DNA of 64,000 nt from NCBI RefSeq assembly GCF_900101855.1, contig NZ_FMVC01000007.1, positions 18,345 through 82,344 on the forward strand, read 5' to 3'. The notes beneath the pieces were generated by a model. That model was not told the origin of the DNA. It made no database searches and saw only the letters and a program-made list of their open reading frames with translations. The DNA comes from Flavobacterium anhuiense (lineage in GTDB: Bacteria; Bacteroidota; Bacteroidia; Flavobacteriales; Flavobacteriaceae). The position numbers and the translations under genes were made by a program. Positions 9,222 through 16,974 of this stretch are shown in pieces; within the stretch, counting starts at the first letter, position 1; every line of letters begins with the position of its first letter.

Positions 9222-9598
9222 CTGCGGGCCATTTTTTCGGTCATTCTTGCAATGGACTCGGTCTTGGCCAATAGCCTTTCACGCTGCGATTCTGTCTCTG
9301 AAATCCACTGCCTGAATTCAGCATTATGCTGCATTGCATGGAGCCTTCTGACGCTCTGGTTGAAGTTGTTTCCAAGGGCGGCGAGCTCCTTTCGAAGGCG
9401 GATGAACTCGAGCATGAATTCATCCAGCGAAGCATCCCGGTGCTTTACCGTCACAGGCCTGCTGAGAAGGCAGCTTCTGAGGTATTCGCTCATCTGCCTG
9501 CATGCGGTTGTCTTGAACCTTCTCTCTAATCCTTCATATTCGGCGGCGGTAAAGCGCACCGCCGCAATGCGCGTTCTGTTTAAAATCTCTTTTCCCAT
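9206..9598 (-). CDS. MobC-like relaxosome accessory protein
   Basis: 130 aa and strongly basic. An N-terminal ribbon-helix-helix-like part (RTRIAAVRFTAAEYEGLERR) is followed by helices with the MobC-family pattern ELAALGNNFNQSVRRLHAM. Such proteins bind oriT and help the relaxase open it. It is the first gene of the minus-strand mobilisation operon, overlaps the relaxase start, and faces the candidate oriT immediately upstream. A long plus-strand frame (8877-9731) across it is a shadow. Confidence 0.88.
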   Translation of the reverse strand: MGKEILNRTRIAAVRFTAAEYEGLERRFKTTACRQMSEYLRSCLLSRPVTVKHRDASLDEFMLEFIRLRKELAALGNNFNQSVRRLHAMQHNAEFRQWISETESQRERLLAKTESIARMTEKMARRWLQS

Positions 9599-9659
9599 CT
9601 TGTTTCCCTTTCATTTCTTCAAACAATCCTCTTTCCATGTTCACTGCCGCGAGTTCCGA

Positions 9660-9730
9660 GCAACAGGCAGCCAGATTCGTTTGTTTAACAAACGGACATC
9701 TGGCAGACTGCAGGAACGTGGCAGTCTTTA
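9660..9730. other. Candidate origin of transfer (oriT)
   Basis: Upstream of the mobilisation operon are two adjacent inverted repeats. The first is CGTTTGTT-T-AACAAACG (9678-9694), extended by CCAGA (9671) and TCTGG (9699). The second is AGACTGC (9705-9711)/GCAGTCT (9721-9727) with a 9-nt loop. Clustered palindromes beside mobC and relaxase genes are what an oriT looks like. The nic site cannot be identified by eye, and an operator for the mob operon is the alternative. Apart from these palindromes, the 9599-9899 spacer shows no gene. Confidence 0.5.
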
Positions 9731-9899
9731 GGCTTTCAAAAAAGGAAAACCTAAAAAAAGCCCTTTTTACAGGATCCTGACAGCAAAAGTAGAAAAGGCT
9801 ATGCAATACATCCCATCCCATCCATATTTTGAACGGGGTGTTTTTACATCTTCTGCCTATCTTTGGAGCAGCAGATTATTAATTTAAAAACTAGGAATT

Positions 9900-10193
9900 A
9901 TGCTGACAGAAAATGAAACTGCCCAGCTTTTGGATACTATAATGAGTATTCCTGGCATGAACGAACAGGTGAAGATTGATCTGAAGATTTCACGAAAAAA
10001 TGTGCTGCTTCTAAGCCATGTAATTGAACGCGGACTGCTGGAAAGCGACGGCAGCCCTTCGGTGCTTTTGCGGCGCACTGCAGAAGAAAACATCAGCGAA
10101 CTCAGACAGCTTTCTGCAGACTGTTTAAGCAGGGCCGGCCTTACCGAATTCAATGAAAAACTAAGCGCTCTTGGAACAGAAGAAAAACGTTAG
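9900..10193 (+). CDS. Hypothetical small helical protein, 97 aa
   Basis: The ATG at 9900 follows an A-rich leader (AACTAGGAATT). The product is hydrophilic and probably all-helical (KIDLKISRKNVLLLSHVIER, then EENISELRQLSADCLSRAGL), with no signal peptide or membrane segment. It is transcribed divergently from the mob operon and followed by its own terminator hairpin. The position suggests an island accessory or regulatory protein. I do not recognise the family. Confidence 0.7.
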   Translation: MLTENETAQLLDTIMSIPGMNEQVKIDLKISRKNVLLLSHVIERGLLESDGSPSVLLRRTAEENISELRQLSADCLSRAGLTEFNEKLSALGTEEKR

Positions 10194-10203
10194 AAGAAGA
10201 AAT

Positions 10204-10239
10204 AAACAGCCTTTAGCAGGAACCTGCCAAAGGCTGTTT
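10204..10239 (+). terminator. Terminator hairpin after the 97-aa gene
   Basis: An 11-bp stem AAACAGCCTTT (10204-10214)/AAAGGCTGTTT (10229-10239), with an inner CAGG/CCTG pair. It lies 10 bp after the stop. The trailing T-run is short. Confidence 0.7.
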
Positions 10240-10347
10240 AAGTAGTATAGTGCCATCAATATTTTCCTTTCGAAAACACTCTCCTATTAAATTTTTTTTG
10301 ACCCTGTATTTTCAGTCCTGCAGGCAATCCCTGCAAAAAATTAGCAC

Positions 10348-10374
10348 AAAAAAAACTCCCTTAAAAAAGGGAGT
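10348..10374 (-). terminator. Intrinsic terminator of the candidate small RNA
   Basis: On the minus strand, ACTCCCTT (10374-10367), loop TTTT, then AAGGGAGT (10362-10355) followed by a run of seven T. It belongs to no coding gene in view. Confidence 0.85.
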
Positions 10375-10466
10375 CCTTAGGCGGCCGGCGGTTGCCTGAA
10401 AAGTATAAGGTAATTAACCAAATCATTTGGGACAGAACCTCCAGACGAACCCCGCCGGTCCTCTGT
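10375..10466 (-). ncRNA. Candidate structured small RNA
   Basis: A gene-less stretch of the island. On the minus strand a G+C-rich strand at 10458-10452 (CCGGCGG) can pair with 10391-10385 (CCGCCGG), closing a loop of about 60 nt. Inside is a small hairpin CCAAA/TTTGG, with AGGT and ACCT flanking it. The fold ends directly before a strong intrinsic terminator (10374-10348). The JAB-protein gene upstream has its own terminator, so this would be an independent transcript. A TAAATTTG string around 10505 (minus strand) could be its -7 box. I cannot match it to a known RNA family. Confidence 0.4.
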
Positions 10467-10605
10467 TTTTCTGACTGATTTTATAGTGCCATTACCAGTA
10501 TAAAGCAAATTTACAGCAATATAAATAGTTATGCCTTACAGGATCTTCCGTCAATTTTACAGTATTCCAAGCCTGTATGGCGAATACAACAGCAAAAAGA
10601 ATTAT

Positions 10606-10632
10606 AAAAAAAAAAAAGCGCCTACAAGGCGC
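10606..10632 (-). terminator. Terminator overlapping the JAB-protein stop
   Basis: Minus strand: a GCGCCT-TGT-AGGCGC hairpin, whose 3' arm begins in the stop codon of the RadC/JAB gene, followed by twelve T. It is a strong intrinsic terminator that isolates this gene from the downstream candidate RNA. Confidence 0.9.
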
Positions 10633-11089
10633 CTTCATCCAAAAAAGAGTAGTACTTCTCCTCTGTAACGATCAGATGGTCCAGAAGCCTGATCTCCAGC
10701 AACTCGCCAGCGGTCTTGATCTTTCTGGTAATCGCTTTGTCTGCCTCTGAAGGAGCGGTCTTTCCTGAGGGATGGTTATGGGAGATAATGATGGCCGCCG
10801 CATTGGCTTTAAGCGCAGAGGCAAACAGCAGCCTGATATCCACTACAGTCCCTGCGATGCCTCCCGAGGATGCCTGGTAAAGGCCAAGCACCCTGTTGGA
10901 CTGGTTGAGCAGCAGGACTTTGAACTGCTCGATGAATTCTATCTTGTCGGGATCCCAGCAGTCCATCAGGATTGCATAGGCGGATTTGGAGGAAGTGATT
11001 TTAGGCCTGTCGGTGCTCTTCACTTTTGTTCTATATATCAGGTCTATTTCCGATACGGTTTTCCAGCTGCTGTTTTCTGTTGCTTTCAT
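10622..11089 (-). CDS. RadC-family JAB/MPN-domain protein
   Basis: 155 aa covering mostly the JAB domain. It carries the JAMM-type metal site: E53, H104 and H106 in ISHNHPSGK, S109 and D117 (SEADKAI). The N-terminal helix-hairpin-helix of full-length RadC (about 220 aa) is missing. Short RadC-like proteins of this kind are common cargo on mobile islands of Bacteroidota; their role (metalloprotease or DNA-related) is not settled. It has its own terminator. The gene is island cargo, not the housekeeping radC. Confidence 0.88.
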   Translation of the reverse strand: MKATENSSWKTVSEIDLIYRTKVKSTDRPKITSSKSAYAILMDCWDPDKIEFIEQFKVLLLNQSNRVLGLYQASSGGIAGTVVDIRLLFASALKANAAAIIISHNHPSGKTAPSEADKAITRKIKTAGELLEIRLLDHLIVTEEKYYSFLDEGAL

Positions 11090-11472
11090 GGCTTTTACTA
11101 TTTAAGATTAATAACAGCACCTGCACCGGGCAGAGGAAAGCGAGCGCAGAAAGCAACGCAATAAAGCAGGACGGATGTCCTGCATTTATGGGGGAATTTT
11201 TTGCGGCGAACCTGCCTCCTGTGCCCGACCTTTGTGATGGAATTAAACTCAAAGGGCTTCGTGCCGAAAGCGGCTTATGCTGAAAAAATCTGCTGACACT
11301 AGCAGGTATTGAACCAATGAAGAGCATAAAAAGCAAGACTAAAAAAAAGTGGAAAAGCAATGGGCTGGCCTTCAAGACAGTGGAGCGAAAGAAAGCAGGA
11401 ATCCAATCTCATAAAGGCATAAACGCCAAAAACCGCCTTGCCTCATGTGGCGTTTTTATCTAATTTTGCAGC
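11090..11472. other. Leader/intergenic region upstream of the JAB gene
   Basis: G+C-rich like the rest of the island. A minus frame (11031-11375) runs through it and overlaps the JAB start, but its composition is odd (LSARSPLSLIPSQRSG) and I do not accept it as a gene. The promoter of the JAB gene should lie here. A hairpin-like stretch GGCGTTTTTA/TAAACGCC spans about 11416-11458. Confidence 0.35.
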
Positions 11473-11772
11473 ATGAATTACGAAGACATCAGACGCCATT
11501 TTGAAAGCAGCCCGCCGCCCAAGGAAGTGAAATGGACCGAATGGGCATACATCTCCGATACGCAGCTTTTCCTGAAGAGCTGCTATATAGGAATCAGGAA
11601 CTTCAACGGCCCTGCTGACCGCTGTCCGGCATGGTGGCACTTAAAAGAATTTTACATTCTAATGAAAAAAATATCTCCCCCGGCGGCCTCCGCAGAAGAA
11701 AACATATTGGAGGGAAGCGCACTAGAGGAAAATGCCCACAGACAGAACGCTGGGGAAACTTCGCATGCCTAA
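11473..11772 (+). CDS. Hypothetical protein, DUF6965-like
   Basis: 99 aa, cytosolic. The N-terminal 60 residues form a compact aromatic-rich unit (WTEWAYISDTQLFLKSC, GPADRCPAWWHLKEFY) resembling the short DUF6965-type proteins on mobile elements of Bacteroidota. I recall this likeness but cannot verify it. The C-terminal 35 residues are low complexity. It is the last gene of the island before the PUL boundary. Function unknown. Confidence 0.65.
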   Translation: MNYEDIRRHFESSPPPKEVKWTEWAYISDTQLFLKSCYIGIRNFNGPADRCPAWWHLKEFYILMKKISPPAASAEENILEGSALEENAHRQNAGETSHA

Positions 11773-11936
11773 GCCGCTTACCGTCAAGAATGAGTACTGC
11801 CGCCTAAAAACGGACTCGATAATAGCCTGCTTACTGCATCTGGAGTATAGCTTTTCTATTTTAAAAATATAATTTGTGATTGTAAATTTCAAAATACAAT
11901 TAACACGCAACAGACAAATCAAAAAGAAATAAGAAA

Positions 11937-12035
11937 CAGGGCGTGCATTTTCTGCAAGATGATACTTTTTATATTCTTCTATAAGTTCCGGATCATCAAT
12001 CAGATCGCAGGCATAACATATCCTTTTAACTGCAT
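11937..12035 (-). pseudogene. Truncated, frameshifted L-fucose/L-rhamnose mutarotase remnant
   Basis: Starting 12 bp after the GH31 stop on the same strand, one frame reads KRICYACDLIDDPELIEEYK followed by KYHLAENARP. This matches the N-terminus of the COG3254 mutarotase family (typically MKRYC..LDL.DDP.LI.EY..YH..N.WPEI). The only ATG (12035) is out of frame by one base; one extra A in the AAAA run would restore MQLKR. The conserved Trp is Arg, and similarity stops after about 33 of roughly 110 residues, where island DNA begins. The intact enzyme would have interconverted anomers of released L-fucose. The gene is broken by frameshift, missense and truncation. Confidence 0.7.
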
Positions 12036-12046
12036 ATCTTCCTTGC

Positions 12047-14443
12047 TTAAAGTTTGCATTCTATTTTTTTTCCTTTATAAACCAAAACTTTTTTAGTGCC
12101 ATCTGGCAGCACAACGCTAAAAGTTCTTTCAGATAACATCCCTTTATACTGTCCTCTTCTATTGGAAAGCGTTAATTTTTTCAGCTTATCATTATATGTA
12201 AAATCAATTTCTGTATAGGCACCTTTTTCATAATTGTAATTATCAAATTCATCTTCATAAAGGGTAAAGAAACCATCCTTTCCCGGATATACTTTTATTT
12301 GAAGATTGTCCCATTTTTTTTCCTTAGCAAACTGCACTTGAGGTCCAATTGGAATAACAGCGCCTTCCTTAACAAACAGCGGTATCATATCCAGCTTTGT
12401 TTTTCTGGTAATTTCCTGACCGCCCTGCAGTTTTTCATTTGTCCAGAAATCGTACCAGCCGCTTCCAGCAGGAAGATAAACGATTCTTGATTTTTCTGCT
12501 GTAAAATCTATGCTCTGCTTTTGATTCTGGCTTTCTTTTATTTTTTCCGGTGTATATTGGGCCTGAACCACCGGCGCAACCAAAATAGATTTTCCAAACA
12601 TAAATTCATCTTTAACATCCCAAGTTTTGCTATCAGAGGCAAAATCCATAAACAATGCTCTCATAAAACTGGAATCTTTATGGGTTACTTCCCATGATGC
12701 CGAATAAATGTAAGGCAACAGGGAATAACGCAGATTTATAAATTTCTCGATCGCATCATATATCGGTTCCCCTTTCTTTCCAAAATTATAGATCTCACGA
12801 GGTATATCTGTACCATGAGAACGCATCATCGGATTAAAAGCTCCAAACTGCAGCCAACGAACATAAAGCTCGCGAAACAAAGGGCTATCCGCTCCTGAAA
12901 CTTCTCCTTTTTGGTTGTAAGCACCAGCAAAAAAACCTCCAATATCTGAATTCCAATGTGGCATGCCTGTAAGGGTAAAATTAAGTCCCGCCGGAATCTG
13001 TGCACGTAGGTTTTCCCAACTAGACTCTACGTCTCCTGTCCATGTATTGGCACCATAACGCTGCTGGCCAGCGAAAGCAGATCTTGTTAGAATGAAAACC
13101 CGCTTATCTGAAGTCTCTTTTCGCTGATGATCGTAAACCCCGCCCACAGCCATAAGGGGATAAGCATTTCGCACTTTTCTGAAAGTCCCCAAATATGTTT
13201 TGGTATCATAATCTTCCGGCTTTACCCAAAGATGATCTGGTTCTGTGGAATCCATCCACCAGCCGTCAATTCCTGTTGCAAAAAGGCCTTCACTTGCATA
13301 TTTCCAATAAATGTCTCTTGCCTTTGGGTTGTAGGCGTCATAAACGCGCACTCCTGAAGGATAATCTTTTTTTGGAGGAAAAATTTCGCTGCCCGATTCT
13401 GGCCAAGTTAGGAAATCAAACAGCATTCCGTTACTATTCAGCTCATTATAAGGCTTTGTTTTGGGTCCAAATGAAGACCAGATCGAAATAATCATATGGG
13501 CATTCAGACCGTGAATTTCATCCACCATCTTTTGAGGCTCAGAAAATTCAGGATTAAGAAACTCCATCGCATTCCACAGATAATTATTCCCCCAATACTG
13601 CCAGTCTTGAATTATTCCGTCCAAAGGCACTCCCAGTTCACGGTATTTTTTTACTACACCTACTAATTCATTCTGGCTCTTATAGCGTTCTTTGCTCTGC
13701 CAGAAACCATAGGTCCAAAGGGGGAACATGGGCACTGTTCCGGTTAGCTTTCTCATTTGCGAGATTACTCCATCGGCATTTTTACCATACATAAAATAGT
13801 AATCTACCCCATCACCCACAAGAGATTCAAAAGATGTCCCATTGGCATTGTCTTTAAATTCTGTCGGAGCATAATTATCCCAAAAAAGGCCATACCCTTT
13901 TACCGACTGAAAAAAAGTCACAGCATCTTCTGTATTTCCCTGTTCCAAACGATAATTTTGATTTCTTTGGTTTAAATCTCCCCTCTGATGCTGTCCTAAA
14001 CCATATATAGGTTCTTCTTTCTCCAAATCAAATGCTTGATATACGGTATAAGAATCGGTATCGGTATCTTTTACAGGTCTAAATTTTGTTCCCTCTTTTT
14101 TCTCACGAAGCAAGATCTGGCCTGAACTTGCAAATGAGATTTCTCCACTTGGAAACTGCACCGTAACATTCAGACTTTCGGATTTTAAAACCAATTGGCT
14201 GTTTTGGCTTTTTACTGTGAAAGGAGTTGCCGACGGTTTCATGTTTACCGAAAGGCTTTCTTTGGAATAGACTCCCGCTGTTGGATATTTTACAACTCTT
14301 ACAATGGAAGGAGTGTAAAACTGAATTTCTATTGTATTTCCATCTGCTTGCGTCTTGATTCCCAGATTGTTTTTCTCATATTTCTGGCCGTAGCCGGCCG
14401 CACAGAAAAACAGCGGGCAAATTAATAGATAAATAAATTTCAT
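12047..14443 (-). CDS. GH31 alpha-glycosidase, probable alpha-xylosidase
   Basis: 798 aa with a signal peptide (cleavage near GYGQ). It has an N-terminal galactose-mutarotase-like beta domain, then the GH31 barrel with nucleophile D398 in DGWWMDSTEPD and acid/base D471 in NTWTGDVESSW. C-terminal beta domains end in a DUF5110-like part. The EPIYGLGQHQRGDLNQRN and FWQSKERYKSQ stretches closely resemble its larger PUL partner at 16975, but this copy lacks the PA14 insert. In xyloglucan degradation GH31 removes non-reducing-end alpha-1,6-xylose in the periplasm. It follows GH97 by 95 bp on the same strand and is bounded downstream by the broken mutarotase. Confidence 0.9.
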   Translation of the reverse strand: MKFIYLLICPLFFCAAGYGQKYEKNNLGIKTQADGNTIEIQFYTPSIVRVVKYPTAGVYSKESLSVNMKPSATPFTVKSQNSQLVLKSESLNVTVQFPSGEISFASSGQILLREKKEGTKFRPVKDTDTDSYTVYQAFDLEKEEPIYGLGQHQRGDLNQRNQNYRLEQGNTEDAVTFFQSVKGYGLFWDNYAPTEFKDNANGTSFESLVGDGVDYYFMYGKNADGVISQMRKLTGTVPMFPLWTYGFWQSKERYKSQNELVGVVKKYRELGVPLDGIIQDWQYWGNNYLWNAMEFLNPEFSEPQKMVDEIHGLNAHMIISIWSSFGPKTKPYNELNSNGMLFDFLTWPESGSEIFPPKKDYPSGVRVYDAYNPKARDIYWKYASEGLFATGIDGWWMDSTEPDHLWVKPEDYDTKTYLGTFRKVRNAYPLMAVGGVYDHQRKETSDKRVFILTRSAFAGQQRYGANTWTGDVESSWENLRAQIPAGLNFTLTGMPHWNSDIGGFFAGAYNQKGEVSGADSPLFRELYVRWLQFGAFNPMMRSHGTDIPREIYNFGKKGEPIYDAIEKFINLRYSLLPYIYSASWEVTHKDSSFMRALFMDFASDSKTWDVKDEFMFGKSILVAPVVQAQYTPEKIKESQNQKQSIDFTAEKSRIVYLPAGSGWYDFWTNEKLQGGQEITRKTKLDMIPLFVKEGAVIPIGPQVQFAKEKKWDNLQIKVYPGKDGFFTLYEDEFDNYNYEKGAYTEIDFTYNDKLKKLTLSNRRGQYKGMLSERTFSVVLPDGTKKVLVYKGKKIECKL

Positions 14444-14538
14444 TTGGTTTAAGTTATTTTAATTAGTAAGATTATGCTAAAATACATTCGTTCTTTATTG
14501 CTTGAATTCTGGATAAATCATAATCAGTCCTAGAGATT

Positions 14539-16482
14539 TTAGTTGGTTAGCAGGACACCTCCATTACAAGGAACTTTGATGGGCACTCCAATCTTTGATC
14601 TGTATTTAAAATCCATAATTTTTCCATTTAATAATTCATCATCCTGATAATATCTAAGAGTGGTGCCCTCCGAGATCATGGGCAGCTTTAATTTTAGTTC
14701 CAAAGGTTCTTTCTGCGCATTAACTCCAGCCATATACCATTTTTTCCCTTTTCTTCTGGCCAGCACAACATATTTGCCTGGATATCCTTCCAGAAAGCGA
14801 ACTTCATCCCAGACCGTCGGCACTTCCTTCATAAATTTTATGGCCCAGTCTGGAGCGTCGTGCAGATTATTGGGTGCTAAAGCAAAATGCTGCACGCCGC
14901 TCTGAAAAAGCACTGAAGTGGCTAAAGCAAATACATCCGAAGTCATTCTTTTTGAGCCTTTATTTGGAATGTTATCGCTATTGTAGAATTTGTTCAAAGC
15001 GCTTCCGCCAAAATCCATGCTTCCCACCGCATTTCTGATAAAAGTATGCGTTGCCGCATTTACAGCTTCATTATCACAGCTCTGCTGTCCGAAATGCAGA
15101 TTCTCGCTTGCCAGAACCGCTTCACTGGAGGCATAGTTCGGATACATGCGCTCCCAGCCTCGAGGCAGGGTGCAGCCGTGGAAAATAACCATTATCCCAA
15201 ATTCATTGGCATCCGTCAGAATATCTTCATACAGTTTCATGGTCACCTGCTTGTCTCCTCCGAAAAAATCCACTTTAATGCCTTTGATTCCGATGCTTTT
15301 CATCCAAGCCATCTCTTTTCTTCTGATGGCCGCATTATCCATTAGTCCTCTCGGGCCTTGCGGAGCATCATTCCAGTACCCGTTTGAATTGTACCATAAA
15401 TAAAGCCCAACGCCTTTTTTTGCGCCGTATGCCGCTAGTTCTGCTATTTTATCACGGCCAATCTGCACATCCCAAAGCGCATCGATTAAAATGGTTTCAT
15501 ATCCCATCGCCGCGCTGAAATCGATGTACTCCTTCTGCACGGGAAACGTTGTGTTACTATCCATTTTGATGATCCAGCTCCAAGTGCCTTTTGTGTACTG
15601 GTATTCTTTGGAAGCTTCATATTTTGGCTTAACCAAGTCAAAAGGAATCGTAGTCTCCACTATCGGAGCAAGCGTTTCTCCAATTGTAATGGTGCGCCAT
15701 GGCGTTTCTCCCGGAAGCGGAATTCCTGGAGATGTCGTTCCGTTTCCGTTGTTTTCTCCCGGCATCGGAAATCCGATTGAATATAATCCGTTCTCATGTC
15801 CGATCAGCCTGCTGGCGCAGTAGCCGCCGTCCACCCCTGTTTCAGAAATCAGCACCCATCCGCTGCTATTTACCTTAAACAGGCATGGAAACGTGTATCC
15901 GTTTCCCCAGCCGTTTTTTCCCACTGCATCATCGAGGGCGTATGAAGTCTCATAACTGGGAGCTGTTCTCGCATATCCTGTCATGGGATTGCTTTGCGGG
16001 CACAGAAATGTCGCGGTTCCCTTAGGCATCAGAAATCCCGAAGCCTCTTCCTGGACCACGCAGGAAAACGTTTCCTTCTGCGGATACACTTTATATTTGA
16101 ATGCCAGATTATTATTGCTTACCCTAAAGATTACATCCAAAGCCGGTCTGCCCTCTTTTGTGAACGAAAAAACAGCCTCGTTGGCCGTGTAATGAACATT
16201 GCTTTTTTTAATGTTGCGCAGCTGATAGGATTCGTCAATTTTATTTTGGACGCTATTTGCTTGCAAAGCCAGTCCGGAGCTGAAATCTCCCGCATTTGTC
16301 TTTAGGCCTAATGGGGATTTTTCTATAAACGTTTTTTCGTTGTAGGTTACGCTATACTGGGGCATTCCGTTATCTGCAGAAACCGATACCGCAAGCTTTC
16401 CGTCCGGACTTTTTACCACTGATTGGGCGTTTAGTTTAAAGAAACTTACAAGCAATAAACATATGCTAAATTTTATATTCAT
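14539..16482 (-). CDS. GH97 glycoside hydrolase, retaining-type (alpha-galactosidase-like)
   Basis: 647 aa with a signal peptide ending in NAQ, so probably periplasmic. It has an N-terminal beta-sandwich, a TIM barrel from about 300 and a C-terminal beta domain. D405 in IKVDFFGGDKQ occupies the position of the nucleophile Asp of retaining GH97 members (BT1871 type); inverting SusB-type enzymes lack it. E454 in SSEAVLASE is a likely acid/base. This suggests alpha-galactosidase or beta-L-arabinopyranosidase chemistry rather than alpha-glucosidase. It shares the FHG.T.PRGW.R.YPN signature with the GH97 at 38415. It is first in a two-gene minus-strand unit with GH31 and divergent from the PA14-GH31 operon. 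Confidence 0.9.
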   Translation of the reverse strand: MNIKFSICLLLVSFFKLNAQSVVKSPDGKLAVSVSADNGMPQYSVTYNEKTFIEKSPLGLKTNAGDFSSGLALQANSVQNKIDESYQLRNIKKSNVHYTANEAVFSFTKEGRPALDVIFRVSNNNLAFKYKVYPQKETFSCVVQEEASGFLMPKGTATFLCPQSNPMTGYARTAPSYETSYALDDAVGKNGWGNGYTFPCLFKVNSSGWVLISETGVDGGYCASRLIGHENGLYSIGFPMPGENNGNGTTSPGIPLPGETPWRTITIGETLAPIVETTIPFDLVKPKYEASKEYQYTKGTWSWIIKMDSNTTFPVQKEYIDFSAAMGYETILIDALWDVQIGRDKIAELAAYGAKKGVGLYLWYNSNGYWNDAPQGPRGLMDNAAIRRKEMAWMKSIGIKGIKVDFFGGDKQVTMKLYEDILTDANEFGIMVIFHGCTLPRGWERMYPNYASSEAVLASENLHFGQQSCDNEAVNAATHTFIRNAVGSMDFGGSALNKFYNSDNIPNKGSKRMTSDVFALATSVLFQSGVQHFALAPNNLHDAPDWAIKFMKEVPTVWDEVRFLEGYPGKYVVLARRKGKKWYMAGVNAQKEPLELKLKLPMISEGTTLRYYQDDELLNGKIMDFKYRSKIGVPIKVPCNGGVLLTN

Positions 16483-16974
16483 AATTATAGAGGTTGGTTA
16501 GTCAGTTTATTTTTGATTTCAAGATGATTCTGAACATCTGCTTCTTGTTCATAATCCCTAATTAGGGCTGTTCGGTGCTCCAGCTCTGTAACTTCACAGA
16601 TGCTAATGTACTCTTTACTTTGAATGCTCAAAAGCAATAATACATTTCCGCCAGCCATAAAATACATTCTGCTCCCCTTTACAGCAACCAAAAACACAAT
16701 GATACATAAGAGCCTGTCAAATAACACATTTACGCCCCCTGTCCTTTTACATTAAAAGATATTTTTACACCCCAGCATTATCAGCTGCCAATACAACTTG
16801 AATGAGCCTCATGCAGTCACCAAAAAATGCAGATTGCCATTTGACTTTTACAGCTTGCCATCGTTTGAAACCCATTTGAAATTTAGCTCGACTGGATATG
16901 ATAACTTCTAGATCGGGAAAAGCATAAATCACAAAACTGCTAATTATCATATAAACTATTCTTAACCAAAAAAC
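16483..16974. other. Divergent regulatory region between GH97 and PA14-GH31
   Basis: About 490 bp without a gene. An 80-codon minus frame at 16485-16727 has no plausible content. The region should hold promoters for both divergent units. It contains a direct repeat spaced by 22 bp (listed separately) and two copies of TTTACRCCCC (16729 and 16764) in the same orientation. Confidence 0.5.
16639..16675 (+). promoter_or_regulatory. 22-bp-spaced direct repeat, candidate regulator site
   Basis: AATACATT occurs at 16639-16646 and 16661-16668, exactly 22 bp apart, each followed by a C-rich run. Two half-sites about two helical turns apart on the same face is the usual arrangement for AraC-type dimers such as HTCS proteins. 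The spacing equals that of the pair upstream of susC. Confidence 0.4.

Larger units (their letters stand above)
5691..11936. mobile_element. Mobilisable genomic island (remnant)
   Basis: The block holds a coupling protein, relaxase, MobC-like protein, candidate oriT, RadC/JAB protein and small hypotheticals. Its coding genes are visibly richer in G+C than the A+T-rich DNA on both sides. The left side has a tRNA-3'-end-like sequence with terminator, and the right side ends inside a truncated mutarotase gene of the neighbouring PUL. There is no integrase, no mating-pair-formation genes and no replication gene. It is therefore either a mobilisable island relying on a helper or a decayed integrative element. 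The exact ends are uncertain. Confidence 0.6.

Noticed and set aside
8877..9731. 284-codon plus-strand frame opposite the relaxase and MobC genes
   Set aside because: Antisense shadow in GC-richer DNA; the relaxase and MobC motifs on the other strand are clear, and this frame has no motif or start signal.
11031..11375. 114-codon minus frame overlapping the JAB-protein start
   Set aside because: Out of frame with the JAB gene, low-quality composition, no start signal; treated as leader DNA.
16485..16727. 80-codon minus frame upstream of GH97
   Set aside because: Lies in the divergent promoter region, contains the candidate regulator repeats and has no recognisable content.
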